Assembly (NCBI GenBank): GCA_004558975.1
Contig: SFZB01000087.1
Span: 1 to 6,440 of the forward strand
Direction of reading: 5' to 3'
DNA: 6,440 nt
Origin: a bacterium
GTDB taxonomy: Bacteria; Bacillota; Clostridia; Oscillospirales; CAG-272
Shown: positions 1 through 6,028 of the stretch, in pieces
How positions within the stretch are numbered: position 1 is the stretch's first letter
Layout: every line of letters begins with the position of its first letter
Position numbers and translations under genes: made by a program
The notes under the pieces: model-generated
What the model saw: only the letters and a program-made list of their open reading frames with translations
The model's database searches: none
Told to the model about the DNA's origin: nothing

Positions 1-25
1 ACAGGGACGGCAAGGAGGCAACGGT

Positions 26-739
26 ATGAAAACGGCACTGGTGACGGGTTCCACACAAGGCATCGGGCGCGCGATTGCCGCACGGCTCGTGCGGGACGGA
101 TTCCGTGTCATGGTTCACTGCAGCCGTGACCTCGCGAAAGCTGAGCGCGTCAGAGACGAGATCGGTGCCCATGGGGCGGTCGTCTGCGACCTCTCCGACC
201 GCGCACAGGTCGCCGCACTCCACGGGCAGACGGGTGACGTGGACGTGCTGGTGCTGAACGCGAGTGTCCAGTATAAACAGAAGTGGCAGGACATCACGGA
301 CAGAGAACTGGATACGCAGCTGGAGGTGAACGTGATCTCCACCCTGCATCTCATGCAGGCGTATTACCCGGCGATGAAAGCCAAGGGCTTCGGCAGAATC
401 ATCACGATTGGCAGCGTCAATCAGCATCGCCGCCACCCGGAACTTTCGCTCTACGCGGCAACCAAGTGCGCCGTGATGAGCCTTGTCGAGAATATCGCAA
501 AGGAAGTCGCGCCGTTCGGCGTGACGGTTAATAACGTCTCTCCCGGCGCAATTGTCACCCCGCGGAACGCGGCGGTCTTTGAGGACGCGGCGGCGCGTGC
601 ACGGGTCGAGGCGTGCATTCCCGTCGGCAGATTCGGCACGCCCGAGGAGTGTGCGGGCATCGTCGCGTTCCTTGCCGGGGAGGAGAGCGCCTATATCACC
701 GGTGCGGACATCAAAACCGACGGAGGAATGAGTTTGTGA
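26..739 (+). CDS. SDR-family NAD(P)-dependent oxidoreductase
   Basis: Classical short-chain dehydrogenase/reductase of 237 aa, a normal length for the family, expected to be cytoplasmic. Visible features in order: the Rossmann nucleotide-binding motif TGSTQGIG (residues 7-14), a variant LNAS at 77-80 where most members have NNAG, the structural Asn at 102, catalytic Ser130, and the YxxxK pair Tyr143/Lys147. The SPG segment (172-174) and a C-terminal TDGG end complete the fold. Arg34 after the second beta strand hints at NADP(H) preference, which is inference. The start is firm: AAGGAGG at 12-18 sits 7 nt before the ATG. It is the first gene seen in a four-gene operon, and its stop overlaps the next start. 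Beside a lactonase and an RraA-like protein, a sugar or sugar-acid dehydrogenase is plausible, but FabG-like annotation alone does not fix the substrate. Confidence 0.95.
   Translation: MKTALVTGSTQGIGRAIAARLVRDGFRVMVHCSRDLAKAERVRDEIGAHGAVVCDLSDRAQVAALHGQTGDVDVLVLNASVQYKQKWQDITDRELDTQLEVNVISTLHLMQAYYPAMKAKGFGRIITIGSVNQHRRHPELSLYAATKCAVMSLVENIAKEVAPFGVTVNNVSPGAIVTPRNAAVFEDAAARARVEACIPVGRFGTPEECAGIVAFLAGEESAYITGADIKTDGGMSL
722..738 (+). promoter_or_regulatory. Ribosome binding site and GTG start for the RraA-like gene
   Basis: GGAGG at 722-726 lies 9 nt before a GTG at 736-738, which overlaps the SDR stop TGA (737-739) as GTGA. This supports GTG 736 as the start rather than the in-frame ATG at 613, which would place 41 codons inside the SDR gene and lacks a comparable Shine-Dalgarno site. 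Confidence 0.8.
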
Positions 740-1641
740 TTCACTTGAACGCAAGAGAAGATGTTATCGCCCTGACCCCGCAGTGGAAGGGGGAGCGTTT
801 CCCGGACGGGCGCCCTCGTGTGCCGGACAGATACCTCGAAAAAATGCGCAAAATGACGCTTGAGGAGCTCTGGAAACCCATTTTTGTCAAGGGGTACGAG
901 AGCCAGTTTGAGGGCGATCTCAAACCCTTACATGATGACGGACGCATTCTCATCGGTCGCGCCGTAACGGCGACCTTTGTTCCGACCCGCCCCGATCTGC
1001 ATGAGACGATGTTTGCCGTCGGCGCCGAGGAGGGCAGACACGGCAACTATAATCAGTGGGTCATCGACAGTCTCGTCGAGGGGGATGTCGTCGTCGCGGA
1101 TATGTACGACAAGATTTATAAAGGCACCTTCCTCGGCGGCAATCTCACGACCGCCATCAGAACCAAGACCAAGACGGGCGGCGGCGTCATCTGGGGCGGC
1201 ATCCGCGATACCCAGCAGATGAAGGCAGTCGAGGGCGTGCAGGTTTATTACCGCGGGATTGACCCGACGCCGATCCGCGACTTTATTATGAAAGATTTCA
1301 ACAGCGTGACCCGTATCGGTAAGGCGACCGTCCTGCCCGGCGACATTGTGTACGGCGCCGGCGGCGGCGTGCTGTTCATTCCCGCGCATCTGGTCGCCGA
1401 GGTCGTGGACGGCGCGGCAAAGACGCACGTCAAGGACGATTTCGGCTTCGAGATGATTGCGCAGAACAAGTTTACGACGGCGCAGATCGACCGCGCCACA
1501 TGGACGGTCGAAATGCTGGATATGCTGACGGAATGGATCCGGACAGACCCCCGCGGCGAGAAGTACCGCGACCTAGACTGGTCGCCCGAATACGACGCGG
1601 CGCGCAACGGGGATCCGAACGACACGCAGACGATGCTTTGA
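736..1641 (+). CDS. RraA-like family protein (long form)
   Basis: A 301-aa protein of the RraA / 4-hydroxy-4-methyl-2-oxoglutarate aldolase superfamily (COG0684). The core runs from about residue 70 to 245: GRAVTATF (74-81), EGDVVVAD (115-122), the GGN loop starting at 134, WGGIRD (153-158) with the Arg157-Asp158 pair used for substrate and metal binding in characterised aldolases, then PGDIVYGAGGGVLFIP (201-216). It carries about 70 extra N-terminal and 55 extra C-terminal residues compared with the roughly 160-aa RNase E inhibitor RraA, so it is unlikely to be an RNase E regulator. The residue three after Asp158 is Gln161, where described aldolases have Glu/Asp, so the chemistry may differ. 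Other members of the superfamily cleave or decarboxylate oxo-acids. Flanking SDR and lactonase genes favour sugar-acid catabolism (inference). There are no signal peptide or membrane segments. Confidence 0.9.
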   Translation: MIHLNAREDVIALTPQWKGERFPDGRPRVPDRYLEKMRKMTLEELWKPIFVKGYESQFEGDLKPLHDDGRILIGRAVTATFVPTRPDLHETMFAVGAEEGRHGNYNQWVIDSLVEGDVVVADMYDKIYKGTFLGGNLTTAIRTKTKTGGGVIWGGIRDTQQMKAVEGVQVYYRGIDPTPIRDFIMKDFNSVTRIGKATVLPGDIVYGAGGGVLFIPAHLVAEVVDGAAKTHVKDDFGFEMIAQNKFTTAQIDRATWTVEMLDMLTEWIRTDPRGEKYRDLDWSPEYDAARNGDPNDTQTML

Positions 1642-1643
1642 CG

Positions 1644-2609
1644 ATGATGGAAGAAATTCTGATTCTTTCCTGCGCCGACGAGGCGGACGGAGGCGGCATC
1701 TACCGGTGCCGTCTCGGGGACGAGGGAACCGTCACCCCGCTGTCGTACCTTCCGTGTCCGAAGCCGATGTACGCCGTCATGGACGGGGGGCGTCTCCATG
1801 TCCTGCTGCGAGCCCCGTTTCCGGATAGTGAAAACAGCGGGTATTTCTCCTGCCTTTCGGACTTTTCCGAACGGACGGAAGTGCGGGACACACTTGGAAA
1901 GTGTGCTTGCCATCTGGCAGTGGGTGGCGGAGATGTCTATGTCACCAACTACCTGAGCGGCAACCTCGTTAGAAACGGTCGGGACGTCGTGACACATCAC
2001 GGCAGGGGTGTGAACCTCCCGCGGCAGGATATGCCGCATACGCATTTCGCCGCGCTGTCTCCCGACCGACAGTATGTCCTTTCCTGCGACCTCGGGCGGG
2101 ATACCGTATTCGTCTATGACCGCGACCTGCACGAGATTTCGCGGGCGAAAGTCCCGGACGGTTACGGCGTGCGGCATCTGACCTTTTCGGCGGACGGCAG
2201 GTATTTTTTCGCGGTCAATGAACTGGTTCCGTCCGTCAGCACGTTCGCGTGGGACGACGGCAGGGCGACGTGTATCGGCACGGTGCAGCTTGCGTGTACC
2301 GTCCCCGGCGCGACAGCGGCGGCAATCCGATACGATGAGACGGAAAGCAAACTGTACATATCGGTGCGCGGCGAGGACAAAATATTTGTATTCGATATTG
2401 ACGAGGGACATTTGACTCCGCGGGGGAGCGCCCCGTGTGGCGGGCGCGGCCCGCGCGATTTCGCCCTGTTCGGGGACAAGATTGTCTGTACAAACGAAAA
2501 TTCGGACAGCGTGACGGTTCTCGACAAAGAGCGCCTGCGCGTGCTCGGGAGCGGGACGTTCCCGGCGCCGCTGTGCGTTTTGAAAGCAGGTGACACACAT
2601 GAATTTTAG
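1644..2609 (+). CDS. Lactonase-family seven-bladed beta-propeller protein
   Basis: A 321-aa protein resembling the 6-phosphogluconolactonase (Pgl/YbhE-type, PF10282) beta-propeller family, slightly shorter than the usual 330-350 aa. Family landmarks: PHTHFAALSPD (131-141), CDLGRDTVFVYD (148-159), YGVRHLTFSADG (174-185), VNELVPSV (191-198), YISVRGEDKIFVFD (238-251), RGPRDFAL (268-275) and VCTNENSDSVTVL (281-293). The conserved His, Arg and Asn-Glu residues expected near the lactone-binding face are present. It has no signal peptide, so it should act in the cytoplasm. The frame extends upstream into the RraA-like gene, but ATG 1644, 2 nt after that gene's stop, fits the family start; ATG 1647 is equally possible. 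No clear Shine-Dalgarno is present, so reinitiation from the preceding stop is likely. Twelve cysteines is a high count. The substrate could be 6-phosphogluconolactone or another aldonolactone; the operon favours the latter. Confidence 0.85.
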   Translation: MMEEILILSCADEADGGGIYRCRLGDEGTVTPLSYLPCPKPMYAVMDGGRLHVLLRAPFPDSENSGYFSCLSDFSERTEVRDTLGKCACHLAVGGGDVYVTNYLSGNLVRNGRDVVTHHGRGVNLPRQDMPHTHFAALSPDRQYVLSCDLGRDTVFVYDRDLHEISRAKVPDGYGVRHLTFSADGRYFFAVNELVPSVSTFAWDDGRATCIGTVQLACTVPGATAAAIRYDETESKLYISVRGEDKIFVFDIDEGHLTPRGSAPCGGRGPRDFALFGDKIVCTNENSDSVTVLDKERLRVLGSGTFPAPLCVLKAGDTHEF

Positions 2610-3114
2610 AGAAATCTGCCGCGAACGCTATTCGGTGCGTTCGTTTTCGGCGAGGCGGGTGGAGCGTGAGACGCTCGACGGGATTCTCGCGCTTCTGCGG
2701 CTGGCGCCCACCGCGCTCAATCATCAGCCCTATCGCGTTCTCGTCGCCGAAAGCGACGAGGCACTCGGGAAACTGGAGGAGAGCGCCAAGGCGACCCTCT
2801 ACGGTGCGAAAACCGTCCTGATCCTCTGCTCCGACCGGAGCCGCGCGTGGGCGAACCGTTACAGCGGGGAGGACGATGTCCTGCTTGATATGGGGATTCT
2901 CACGGCGACGGCGCTGTACGCCGCGCAGGAATACGGCGTGGATAGTTGCTGTGTCTGCAATTTCGACCCCGCCGCCGTGCGTGAGGCGTTTTCGCTCCCC
3001 GGGCATCTCACGCCGGACGCGCTGATTCTGCTCGGCTACCGCACGTCGGACGCTCGCCCCTCGGAGCGGCATGACCTCCGTCGCCCGACGGAAGCCTTTA
3101 CCGATTTCGTCTGA
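2599..3114 (+). CDS. Nitroreductase-family FMN-dependent oxidoreductase
   Basis: A 171-aa protein of the nitroreductase-like flavoprotein superfamily, which reduces varied substrates with NAD(P)H through bound FMN, usually as a homodimer. Visible landmarks: RERYSVRSFS (8-17), which contacts the FMN phosphate; LAPTALNHQPYRV (35-47), matching the family pattern APSxxNxQPW; LLDMGILTATALYAAQEYG (95-113), the central helix; and ILLGYR (143-148), then the C-terminal Pro/Arg segment. The short length fits the compact nitroreductase group found in anaerobes. ATG 2599 is chosen because AGGTG (2588-2592) is well placed before it; a GTG at 2590 in the same frame would add three residues. The start overlaps the lactonase stop by 11 nt. 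It is the last gene of the operon. Its link to the sugar-type genes is unclear: it may recycle a cofactor or reduce an enone, or be unrelated. Confidence 0.9.
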   Translation: MNFREICRERYSVRSFSARRVERETLDGILALLRLAPTALNHQPYRVLVAESDEALGKLEESAKATLYGAKTVLILCSDRSRAWANRYSGEDDVLLDMGILTATALYAAQEYGVDSCCVCNFDPAAVREAFSLPGHLTPDALILLGYRTSDARPSERHDLRRPTEAFTDFV

Positions 3115-3150
3115 CCTTTGCGGAATGCCATATACCGTGGTAGTGTCCCC

Positions 3151-3172
3151 CCAAAACGGCACCAAAACGGCA
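3151..3172 (+). repeat. 11-bp perfect tandem duplication
   Basis: CCAAAACGGCA occurs twice back to back (3151-3161, 3162-3172) just upstream of the intrinsic terminator. It may be simple slippage; no function is evident. Confidence 0.8.
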
Positions 3173-3188
3173 GGCGGAGCAAAACCCC

Positions 3189-3217
3189 AAAAGGCGCCTT
3201 GTAAAGGGCGCCTTTTT
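3189..3217 (+). terminator. Intrinsic terminator after the SDR-to-nitroreductase operon
   Basis: AAAAGGCGCC (3189-3198) pairs with GGCGCCTTTT (3207-3216), extended inward by T3199-G3206 and T3200-A3205, closing a GUAA tetraloop of the stable GNRA type (3201-3204). Five T residues (3213-3217) form the U-tract. It lies 75 nt after the nitroreductase stop and separates the two operons. The A-run on the left arm means it could also work weakly in the reverse direction. Confidence 0.92.
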
Positions 3218-3230
3218 GCGTGGGGAAACG

Positions 3231-3261
3231 GGCGGTGTCCCGGAAAAGCAGGCGGTGTCCC
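3231..3261 (+). repeat. Direct repeats GGCGGTGTCCC upstream of the feo promoter
   Basis: GGCGGTGTCCC is present at 3231-3241 and again at 3251-3261, exactly 20 bp apart (about two helical turns). A third partial copy, GTGTCCC, lies at 3143-3149. The pair ends 25 bp before the -35 element of the feo promoter, a position where an activator or repressor could bind. The operator role is inference only. Confidence 0.5.
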
Positions 3262-3286
3262 ATTCGGCGTATCGGTCAACAAACGA

Positions 3287-3315
3287 TTGACAATTACGCG
3301 CGCGCCTGCTACAAT
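3287..3315 (+). promoter_or_regulatory. Strong sigma-70/sigma-A type promoter for the feo operon
   Basis: TTGACA (3287-3292, a perfect -35) is followed by a 17-bp spacer and TACAAT (3310-3315, a -10 with one mismatch to TATAAT). TG at 3307-3308 gives an extended -10. Transcription should begin near 3322, leaving a leader of about 89 nt before feoA. A 9-bp dyad, ATTGACAAT (3286-3294), overlaps the -35 box. No classical Fur box and no clear DtxR/MntR-type palindrome could be seen, so the iron control site is not identified. Confidence 0.88.
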
Positions 3316-3340
3316 GTTCCCATGAGAAATATGTGCATCG

Positions 3341-3377
3341 TCACCGAATGTGATTCTGCTTTCTGACGTTACGGTGA
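3341..3377 (+). other. Inverted repeat in the feo 5' leader
   Basis: TCACCG (3341-3346) and CGGTGA (3372-3377) are exact reverse complements 25 nt apart, within the predicted leader between promoter and feoA. They could form an RNA stem or a spaced operator. Six base pairs with a large loop is weak, so this may be chance. Confidence 0.3.
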
Positions 3378-3410
3378 AGGACATAAAAAATCAGGAAAAG
3401 AGAACTGTTT

Positions 3411-3707
3411 ATGACTTTGAATCAACTGCGGGTGGGAGAATCTGCCGTCATTGTCGCCGTAGGCGGCGAGGGCGCGCTCCGTAACCGACTGATTGACATG
3501 GGACTGATTCCCCGCACCAAAGTGACGCTTCGTAAGGTCGCCCCGATGGGGGATCCGATCGAGATTCATATCCGCGGGTACGAACTCACCCTTCGTCTGG
3601 AGGATGCGGCAGGTATTGTCGTCGCACCCGAGGACGTCGCCGCGACGCCCCCTCATGCAGAAAGGGAGCCGGTCGCCGCACAAAACGGCGGGGAGGCGGA
3701 ATCGTGA
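3411..3707 (+). CDS. feoA: FeoA, ferrous iron transport SH3-domain protein
   Basis: A 98-aa FeoA-family protein, a small cytoplasmic SH3-like beta-barrel that supports the FeoB Fe(II) permease. The hallmark segment is RLIDMGLIPRTKVTLRKV (26-43), followed by PMGDPIEIHIRGYELTLRL (45-63) and the closing DAAGIVV strand (65-71). After about residue 75 there is a roughly 23-residue tail rich in Ala, Pro and Glu that is probably disordered; many FeoA proteins stop near 75-80 aa. ATG 3411 gives the family N-terminus MTLNQLRVGE. The Shine-Dalgarno is poor: AGGA at 3393-3396 is 14 nt away and only GAGA (3400-3403) is at normal spacing. The stop overlaps the feoB start as GTGA. It is the first gene after the extended -10 promoter. 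Confidence 0.95.
   Translation: MTLNQLRVGESAVIVAVGGEGALRNRLIDMGLIPRTKVTLRKVAPMGDPIEIHIRGYELTLRLEDAAGIVVAPEDVAATPPHAEREPVAAQNGGEAES
3691..3706 (+). promoter_or_regulatory. Ribosome binding site and GTG start of feoB
   Basis: GGGAGG (3691-3696) lies 7 nt before GTG 3704-3706, which overlaps the feoA stop TGA (3705-3707). This supports the GTG start, which places the P-loop at residue 7 as is normal for FeoB. Confidence 0.85.
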
Positions 3708-5716
3708 GGTTTGCACTTGCCGGAAACCAGAACTGCGGGAAAACCGCGCTTTTCAATGCCCTGACGGGGATGCGTTGCCATGTCGGCAACTTCCCGGGCG
3801 TGACGGTGGAGCAGAAGATCGGGGAGATCCGCGGAAAGACGGATTGCTCGGTCGTCGACCTGCCGGGGATCTATTCTCTGCGCCCCTATACGCAGGAGGA
3901 GATTGTCACCCGCGATTACATCCTGAACGAGAAACCGGATTGTATCATCAATATCACGGACGCTACCAACATTGAGCGCAACCTGTATCTGACCATGCAG
4001 CTGCTCGAGCTGGACGTTCCGATAGTACTCGCACTGAATATGATGGACGAGGTGCGTGCCAACGGCGGTACCGTTGATGTCGAAAAAATGAGTCGGGAAC
4101 TCGGGATTCCCGTTGTGCCGATCAGCGCACTCAAGGGGGAGGGCGTTTCGGAACTGATTGACCGCGCCATCGAAACGGCAAAGAGCCACACATTACCGAT
4201 ACGTGCCGACTTCTGTGATCGAAATTCCCCCTGCCATCGCTGCATTCATGCGGTCATGCATCTGGTGCAGGACCATGCCGAGGCGGAGGGGCTGCCCCTC
4301 AGGTTCTGTGCCTCCAAACTGATTGAAAGCGATAATGATATTGCCGATCGACTGCGGCTCGATGCGAATGAGCGGGAACTGATTGAACACTGCCTTGTGC
4401 AGCTCGAGGCGGAGTCGGGGCTTGACCGCAACGCCGCACTGGCGGATATGCGCTATTCTTTTATTGAGTCGGTGGTCGGTGCGTCGGTCGTGCGATGCCG
4501 CGAGAGCCGCGAGCATCGCCGCTCGGTCGCAATCGACAGGATTCTGACAGGGAAGTATACCGCGATTCCCGTATTTCTCGGTGTCATGCTTCTGATTTTT
4601 TGGCTGACGTTCAATGTCATCGGCGCCGCCCTGCAACGTCTTTTGCAGTTCGGTATCGATAAGCTTTCCGATGTCGTGGACGCGGCGCTGACCTCTTTCG
4701 GGCTGAACCCGGTGGTTCACAGCCTGATTATTGACGGGATTTTCAACGGAGTCGGCAGTGTTTTGTCGTTCCTGCCGATTATCGTTACACTGTTCTTCTT
4801 CCTCTCCATTCTCGAGGATACAGGGTACATGGCGCGTGTCGCGTTTGTGATGGATAAGCCCCTGCGCCGCCTCGGTCTTTCCGGGCGCTCGTTTGTGCCG
4901 ATGCTGATCGGCTTCGGGTGCTCCGTTCCCGCCGTTATGGCAACACGCACCGTTTCCTCGGATCGCGACCGCAAGATGACCATGATGCTCGTCCCGTTTA
5001 TGAGCTGTTCGGCGAAGATTCCGATTTATTCCGTGTTCGTCGCCGCATTCTTCCCGGGGCGCGGAGCGCTCGTTATGTTTGCTCTGTATGTAACCGGGAT
5101 TGTGCTGGGGATTCTCATGGCGCTGATTCTGGGGCATACGTCTTTCCGAGGGAAGCCCGTGCCGTTCGTCATGGAATTGCCCAATTACCGCTTCCCGTCA
5201 CCCCGTAGCGTCGGGCTGCTCCTGTGGGAAAAGGCGCGCGATTTTCTCGAGCGCGCATTCTCGGTGATTTTTGTTGCCACGGTGATCATTTGGTTCCTGC
5301 AGAGCTTTGATTATCGCCTGAATCCCGTCACCGATTCCTCACAGAGTCTCCTTGCCATCGTCGGACAGTGGATCGCGGTGCTCTTTAAGCCGCTCGGCTT
5401 CGGTGACTGGCGGTTTTCGACGGCATTGATTTCCGGGTTTATCGCCAAGGAACAGGTGGTTTCCACCCTCGCCGTCCTCGCCGGGTGTGATACCGGCGTG
5501 TTGCATACGGCGCTCCCCGCCATGTTCCCGTCGACCCTTGCCGCCGTCAGTTTCCTTGTGTTTACCCTGCTGTACACACCTTGTGTCGCGACGGTTGCCG
5601 CTCTGCGCCGGGAGTTCAACTCACGTCTCTCGACTCTCGGCATTGTCTTCACCCAGTGCGGCGTCGCATGGGTTGCCGCTTGTCTTGTTTATCAGATCGG
5701 GAGACTGTTTTTATGA
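3704..5716 (+). CDS. feoB: FeoB, Fe(II) transporter with GTPase domain
   Basis: A complete 670-aa ferrous iron permease of the inner membrane. The N-terminal G domain has G1 GNQNCGKT (7-14), G2 Thr34 in PGVTVE, G3 DLPG (52-55), G4 NMMD (112-115) and G5 SALKG (141-145). A helical regulatory domain spans about 165-270. The membrane part has two Gate-type segments: a hydrophobic helix (289-305), then FLPIIVTLFFFLSILEDTGY (356-375), GCSVPA (405-410, Cys406), MSCSAKIP (433-440, Cys435), and later helices ending near 666. A third conserved-type Cys is at 627 in YTPCVAT. It is shorter than E. coli FeoB (773 aa) but typical for Firmicutes. The GNQN P-loop is the Firmicutes form. Oddity: CDRNSPCHRC (171-180) adds three cysteines in the linker between the G and helical domains. 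It is coupled to feoA and the Cys-rich gene by overlapping stop/start codons. Confidence 0.97.
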   Translation: MRFALAGNQNCGKTALFNALTGMRCHVGNFPGVTVEQKIGEIRGKTDCSVVDLPGIYSLRPYTQEEIVTRDYILNEKPDCIINITDATNIERNLYLTMQLLELDVPIVLALNMMDEVRANGGTVDVEKMSRELGIPVVPISALKGEGVSELIDRAIETAKSHTLPIRADFCDRNSPCHRCIHAVMHLVQDHAEAEGLPLRFCASKLIESDNDIADRLRLDANERELIEHCLVQLEAESGLDRNAALADMRYSFIESVVGASVVRCRESREHRRSVAIDRILTGKYTAIPVFLGVMLLIFWLTFNVIGAALQRLLQFGIDKLSDVVDAALTSFGLNPVVHSLIIDGIFNGVGSVLSFLPIIVTLFFFLSILEDTGYMARVAFVMDKPLRRLGLSGRSFVPMLIGFGCSVPAVMATRTVSSDRDRKMTMMLVPFMSCSAKIPIYSVFVAAFFPGRGALVMFALYVTGIVLGILMALILGHTSFRGKPVPFVMELPNYRFPSPRSVGLLLWEKARDFLERAFSVIFVATVIIWFLQSFDYRLNPVTDSSQSLLAIVGQWIAVLFKPLGFGDWRFSTALISGFIAKEQVVSTLAVLAGCDTGVLHTALPAMFPSTLAAVSFLVFTLLYTPCVATVAALRREFNSRLSTLGIVFTQCGVAWVAACLVYQIGRLFL

Positions 5717-5973
5717 AAGCGGTTGATGTGATTGTCCTGCTCCTTGTCGCGGCAGCCGTCGTTGCCGCCGTGATTCACTCGATCCGCGCCCGCCGAAAGC
5801 GCGGCGGCGGATGCGGTTGCGGCGGCGGTTGCGGTTGTGGCTGCGATCGTTGCTCCGCCACTTGTAAGACGATGGAACGAAAGACGCAGGAAGCGCAAAA
5901 ACCGCAGGAAAAACAACCGCCGTCCCACGACGACACGGATGAGCAGTCCCCTCACGGACGTTCCCCGCGTTGA
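5713..5973 (+). CDS. FeoB-associated Cys-rich membrane protein
   Basis: An 86-aa single-pass membrane protein of the FeoB-associated family (PF12669-like). One hydrophobic helix (residues 6-21) is followed by basic residues RARRKR (25-30), then a Gly/Cys segment with seven cysteines at 34, 36, 40, 42, 44, 47 and 51. The last 35 residues are polar and probably disordered (KTQEAQKPQEK and on). By the positive-inside rule the Cys-rich part should face the cytoplasm. The frame is open upstream from 5581, but ATG 5713 gives the family's helix-first N-terminus, overlaps the feoB stop as ATGA, and has GGGAG (5699-5703) 9 nt upstream. It occupies the position FeoC takes in enterobacteria but is not homologous to it. 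The function is not established; iron or Fe-S handling near the FeoB exit is a reasonable inference from the cysteines. Confidence 0.9.
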   Translation: MKAVDVIVLLLVAAAVVAAVIHSIRARRKRGGGCGCGGGCGCGCDRCSATCKTMERKTQEAQKPQEKQPPSHDDTDEQSPHGRSPR

Positions 5974-6000
5974 GAGGTATTCCGCCCGCCACACCGTACA

Positions 6001-6028
6001 CCGATGACCGTTACTGAAAAGGCATCGG
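6001..6028 (+). other. Weak hairpin after the feo operon
   Basis: CCGATG (6001-6006) pairs with CATCGG (6023-6028), with two further pairs (CC 6008-6009 with GG 6021-6022) past a bulged A and an 11-nt loop. No U-tract follows on either strand, so it is not a standard intrinsic terminator. No better terminator for the feo operon was seen between 5974 and 6440. Confidence 0.25.

Noticed and set aside
1248..2600. 450-aa minus-strand open frame
   Set aside because: It lies opposite the RraA-like and lactonase genes, which have clear family motifs on the plus strand; the translation is Arg/Ser-rich and unlike any family.
2236..3384. 382-aa minus-strand open frame
   Set aside because: It runs through the nitroreductase gene, the intrinsic terminator and the feo promoter, which is incompatible with a real gene; this is GC-rich antisense openness.
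3115..3410. Riboswitch or small RNA in the intergenic region
   Set aside because: Apart from the terminator and one 6-bp inverted repeat, no known riboswitch core or conserved multi-stem layout could be recognised.
4193..5137. 314-aa minus-strand open frame inside feoB
   Set aside because: Antisense to unmistakable FeoB coding sequence; the translation is rich in His, Gln and Asn with no recognisable fold.
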